From an uncultured Candidatus Melainabacteria bacterium (lineage in GTDB: Bacteria > Cyanobacteriota > Vampirovibrionia > Gastranaerophilales > Gastranaerophilaceae): a stretch of 5,750 nucleotides of DNA. The position numbers were made by a program, and so were the translations under genes. The DNA lies in the NCBI GenBank assembly GCA_937891325.1, contig CALAFU010000017.1, positions 1-5,750 of the forward strand. The letters run 5' to 3'. Shown one piece after another: positions 3,544 to 5,750 of this stretch; within the stretch, counting starts at the first letter, position 1; each line of letters begins with the position of its first letter. The notes beneath the pieces were generated by a model. That model worked only from the letters and a program-made list of their open reading frames with translations, was not told the origin of the DNA and made no database searches.

Positions 3544-5319
3544 GTGAGTATAAATATTAACAATACAAACGCAATAACAAAAACTACTTCTGTTAAGCCA
3601 ATGGGTGCTAAACAGAAGATTTATGATACTCAATTGAAGCAAGATACCTTTGAAATTAAGTTTAATGAGCAAGAAGCACGAGAGTTTTTAGACTCAAAAA
3701 TGGACTACAACGAATACCCCGAAGTACCTCAATATAACGATAAACAAAAGGACTTTATTCTACAGACGATGAATAAAAATCCTAAGTTGTGGACTCCGTT
3801 TAAAGCACTTGCTGACGTTCCGGATATAAAAGGCGAGGACGTTGTAAAATGTTTAAAAAACGCTAAAAAAGCGGAAGATTTTGTTGATTTGGGCAAAATT
3901 GCCTCAATAAAAGATGCTTATGATGACCCTAAAGTTACTAAAGGCGAAGATTATCTAAAACTCTTAAAAATGGATAAAACTTCTCGCCAACAAGCGACTG
4001 AATTACTTAAAGACACTTCTTTACACGCAAATTATGTCTTTAAATATTTTGACGTACCAAAATCAAAGCGACCAGACTTTAACACATTGTCAGAAAAGGT
4101 TAAAACACTTGAAAAAGAATATGATTGCCAAAATGATTATAAAATAGAACTTGTTAAAAACGAATATTCTGATAAAGAGTTCAATATTCACGTGATGAAA
4201 AAGCCTTATATTTTGGCACAACAAGATGTTTTAGACAAAAACGGACTTGTAAGCACTAAAAAAGTTACAACCTACGATAGTGGCAATAAGTCTTATACAA
4301 TTGAAAAATTTAAAGATTATAGAAACAATACTACAATTAAAACGCGTAAAGAGTTTGATAAAACAACAAAAACGGATAACGATATAACAAACCAAATCCA
4401 TATTATACGCGATAAGCAGGGCAATATTGTCGAAAAAATTAACACAGAACGCTCTGAAATTGACGGTATTTATAATATTAAAAAAATGTACCCGAACGGC
4501 AAAGTTAAGGTTATAAGCTCTGGCACTGTTGATAAAAAAACAGGAATTGAGAGCGTAAAAAAAGATATGACCTCACTTGACGGCACTCGCACACAATACT
4601 TGTACGAAAACGACCCGAAGGGTAATAGAATTTCTGACTACAAAATTACGGATAAAAACGGCAACGTACTTTTGCAAAATAGTACGTCTTTTGAGGTGAT
4701 TAACGAGAATAAATTCATTTCAGCAAAGAATGATAAAAAATACGAAATTAATGTTTCAGAGGACAAAATTGACGTTAAAAACTTGAATAACGAAAACGAA
4801 ACCGCCTCAATTGATATTAATAAACGAATTTTCGGCGATAAAGAACGAATTATTAAGGTGTTGAAACAGGTTTCAGGCAACGAATTGATTGAACTTACGA
4901 AAAACGTTAAATCCTTTGAAGGTATTGAAAACGCCGAAGACTCAGCATTTAGCGAAAGCGAAAAGAAGATTACAACAGGCGATAATATGTTTGTAATCTT
5001 GCACGAACTTGGTCATACAAAGGATATGAGCAAGGTTGAGAAATTGCATAATAATAAAGACTTGCAAAAGGTGTTTAATAAAGAAAAACAAGCCTTTTTG
5101 AAGAAATTTCCACAAGCAGAACGTCAAAACATTGATTATTTCTTAAACCAAAAAGACCACTATAAAGGCAAAGACGGTGGACTTATAGAAGCTATTGCAG
5201 AAAGTAATGCTCTTTTAGGAACGCATAGTTCAATGAATTTGACCGCAATCCGCTCGCAATACTTGCAACAATATTTCCCTCGCACAATCGCCTTTATCAA
5301 CAACGAGTTTGAAAAATAA
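3544..5319 (+). CDS. Anthrax lethal factor-like (ATLF) zinc metalloprotease, putative effector/toxin
   Basis: This is a 591-residue protein with a GTG start. GAGGG (3530-3534) is 9 bases upstream; the alternative TTG at 3535 abuts that site and is unlikely. Residues 1-200 are charged and mostly helical, with no Sec signal or membrane segment. About 200-430 is beta-rich with loose repeats of 'strand-DKNG/NGN-strand' type, such as DKNGLVSTKKV, DKQGNIVEKI, PNGKVKVIS and DKNGNVLLQN. The C-terminal ~110 residues look catalytic: FVILHELGHTKD with H487, E488 and H491 forming HExxH, then EAIAE with E549 as probable third zinc ligand, and a PRTIAFINNEF ending. Anthrax lethal factor has the same order (HEFGH, E735-FFA-E739, PKTFQFINDQI near its end), and E549/E553 align in spacing with E735/E739. 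Y540 may play the role of LF Y728. The substrate and export route are unknown. HExxH is certain; the ATLF family is a good inference from memory. Confidence 0.7.
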   Translation: MSININNTNAITKTTSVKPMGAKQKIYDTQLKQDTFEIKFNEQEAREFLDSKMDYNEYPEVPQYNDKQKDFILQTMNKNPKLWTPFKALADVPDIKGEDVVKCLKNAKKAEDFVDLGKIASIKDAYDDPKVTKGEDYLKLLKMDKTSRQQATELLKDTSLHANYVFKYFDVPKSKRPDFNTLSEKVKTLEKEYDCQNDYKIELVKNEYSDKEFNIHVMKKPYILAQQDVLDKNGLVSTKKVTTYDSGNKSYTIEKFKDYRNNTTIKTRKEFDKTTKTDNDITNQIHIIRDKQGNIVEKINTERSEIDGIYNIKKMYPNGKVKVISSGTVDKKTGIESVKKDMTSLDGTRTQYLYENDPKGNRISDYKITDKNGNVLLQNSTSFEVINENKFISAKNDKKYEINVSEDKIDVKNLNNENETASIDINKRIFGDKERIIKVLKQVSGNELIELTKNVKSFEGIENAEDSAFSESEKKITTGDNMFVILHELGHTKDMSKVEKLHNNKDLQKVFNKEKQAFLKKFPQAERQNIDYFLNQKDHYKGKDGGLIEAIAESNALLGTHSSMNLTAIRSQYLQQYFPRTIAFINNEFEK

Positions 5320-5330
5320 CAAATTACTCA

Positions 5331-5347
5331 TATGATATAGTGTCATA
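5331..5347. terminator. Weak hairpin between convergent genes
   Basis: TATGATA (5331-5337) pairs with TGTCATA (5341-5347), with one G-U pair and a 3-base loop. A short AATTTT follows on the plus strand. It lies 12 bases after the protease stop. The stem is AT-rich and the T-run short, so termination here would be inefficient. Confidence 0.3.
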
Positions 5348-5358
5348 ATTTTCCTCTC

Positions 5359-5742
5359 TTAGACATTTGCCGTAGCTTGTGCGCCATAGCTTTCTTTTGC
5401 CATTAAACCTTTTAGGAAGGTATCTATGTTAGTTTCAAGTTTATTCACTTCTCTTTCATCGACAACACCTTCTACCTCGTTTTCGGTTTCCTCGGTTTCT
5501 TCATCTTCTTCATCTTCCGTTTTTAGGTCTTTATTTCTATCTTTTTGTCGAATTTTGTACAGTTCTTTAATTAATGCATCTTCTTTCTCGTCTGTGCTAG
5601 AAAGTCTCATCATTCTTCTTAAGTATTCTTCCATAGTATCTTGAAAATCTTCTAAAAGATCTTTATCATCAATTGCATCTTTAAACAAGTTTAAAGCAGC
5701 TTTCACTTGAGATACATAAAAATCGTTTGAAGAGGTTTTCAT
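5359..5742 (-). CDS. Hypothetical small acidic protein
   Basis: This 127-residue protein has no family I recognise. Residues 1-70 are predicted helical, with alternating charged and hydrophobic positions (SQVKAALNLFKDAIDD, DFQDTMEEYLRRMMRL, DALIKELYKIRQK), and could form a helical hairpin or coiled coil. Residues 76-97 are an extreme acidic stretch of E, D and T. A second short helix follows (VNKLETNIDTFLKGLM, about 99-114) with a soft tail. There is no signal peptide or membrane segment, so it is cytosolic. It converges on the lethal-factor-like gene, so co-transcription with it is ruled out. Only 8 bases upstream of the ATG are visible and they show no Shine-Dalgarno site, so the true start could lie beyond the window edge. 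Confidence 0.6.
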   Translation of the reverse strand: MKTSSNDFYVSQVKAALNLFKDAIDDKDLLEDFQDTMEEYLRRMMRLSSTDEKEDALIKELYKIRQKDRNKDLKTEDEEDEETEETENEVEGVVDEREVNKLETNIDTFLKGLMAKESYGAQATANV

Positions 5743-5750
5743 ATAATTAC

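Noticed and set aside
4638..4880. Minus-strand open frame of 80 codons
   Set aside because: It is fully inside the protease gene on the other strand, without a ribosome site or recognisable domain.
4942..5127. Minus-strand open frame of 61 codons
   Set aside because: It is antisense to the conserved HELGH region; the real coding signal is on the plus strand.
5426..5644. Plus-strand serine-rich open frame of 72 codons
   Set aside because: The serine runs are the reverse reading of the acidic Glu/Asp codons of the minus-strand gene.

Overview
The window most likely comes from a low-GC relative of the cyanobacteria, probably a gut Vampirovibrionia/Melainabacteria (Gastranaerophilales-like) genome. 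The basis is the two ribosomal proteins. S12 carries the cyanobacterial-style stretches KTKSPAL, SYIPGIGHNLQEHSVV and YHIIRGTLDTAGV, and S7 ends in THKMAEANKAFAHYRY. The rest of the DNA is AT-rich, with strong Shine-Dalgarno sites and sigma70-type promoters. This placement comes from remembered family sequences, not from a search.

Layout: (1) Bases 2-526 hold the C-terminal end of a protein resembling the TNT/DUF4237-type tips of polymorphic toxins. A 116-residue protein that looks like its immunity partner follows after 12 bases. (2) Bases 598-1622 form a compact rpsL-rpsG operon with its own promoter, a 1-base gene overlap and a strong terminator that probably works in both directions. The usual next gene, fusA, is not there. 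(3) Bases 1640-2185 (minus strand) encode a hexapeptide-repeat acetyltransferase with its own promoter, which contains a small palindrome. (4) Bases 2283-2792 hold a strong promoter, a long structured leader of about 170 bases and a small exported TRL-family protein. (5) Bases 2861-3370 (minus strand) encode a PaaI-like hotdog thioesterase, flanked on both sides by GC-rich near-perfect palindromes that stand out from the AT-rich background and look like dispersed REP/MITE-type elements. (6) Bases 3544-5319 encode a 591-residue protein whose C-terminus resembles the catalytic domain of anthrax lethal factor: HELGH, a downstream EAIAE, and a PRTIAFINNEF ending. (7) Bases 5359-5742 (minus strand) encode a small, very acidic protein of unknown function, convergent with the protease gene.

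The genes do not form one pathway. A ribosomal core operon sits among accessory genes. The most notable parts are the toxin/immunity-like pair, the lethal-factor-like protease with no visible Sec signal, and the long leader of the TRL gene.
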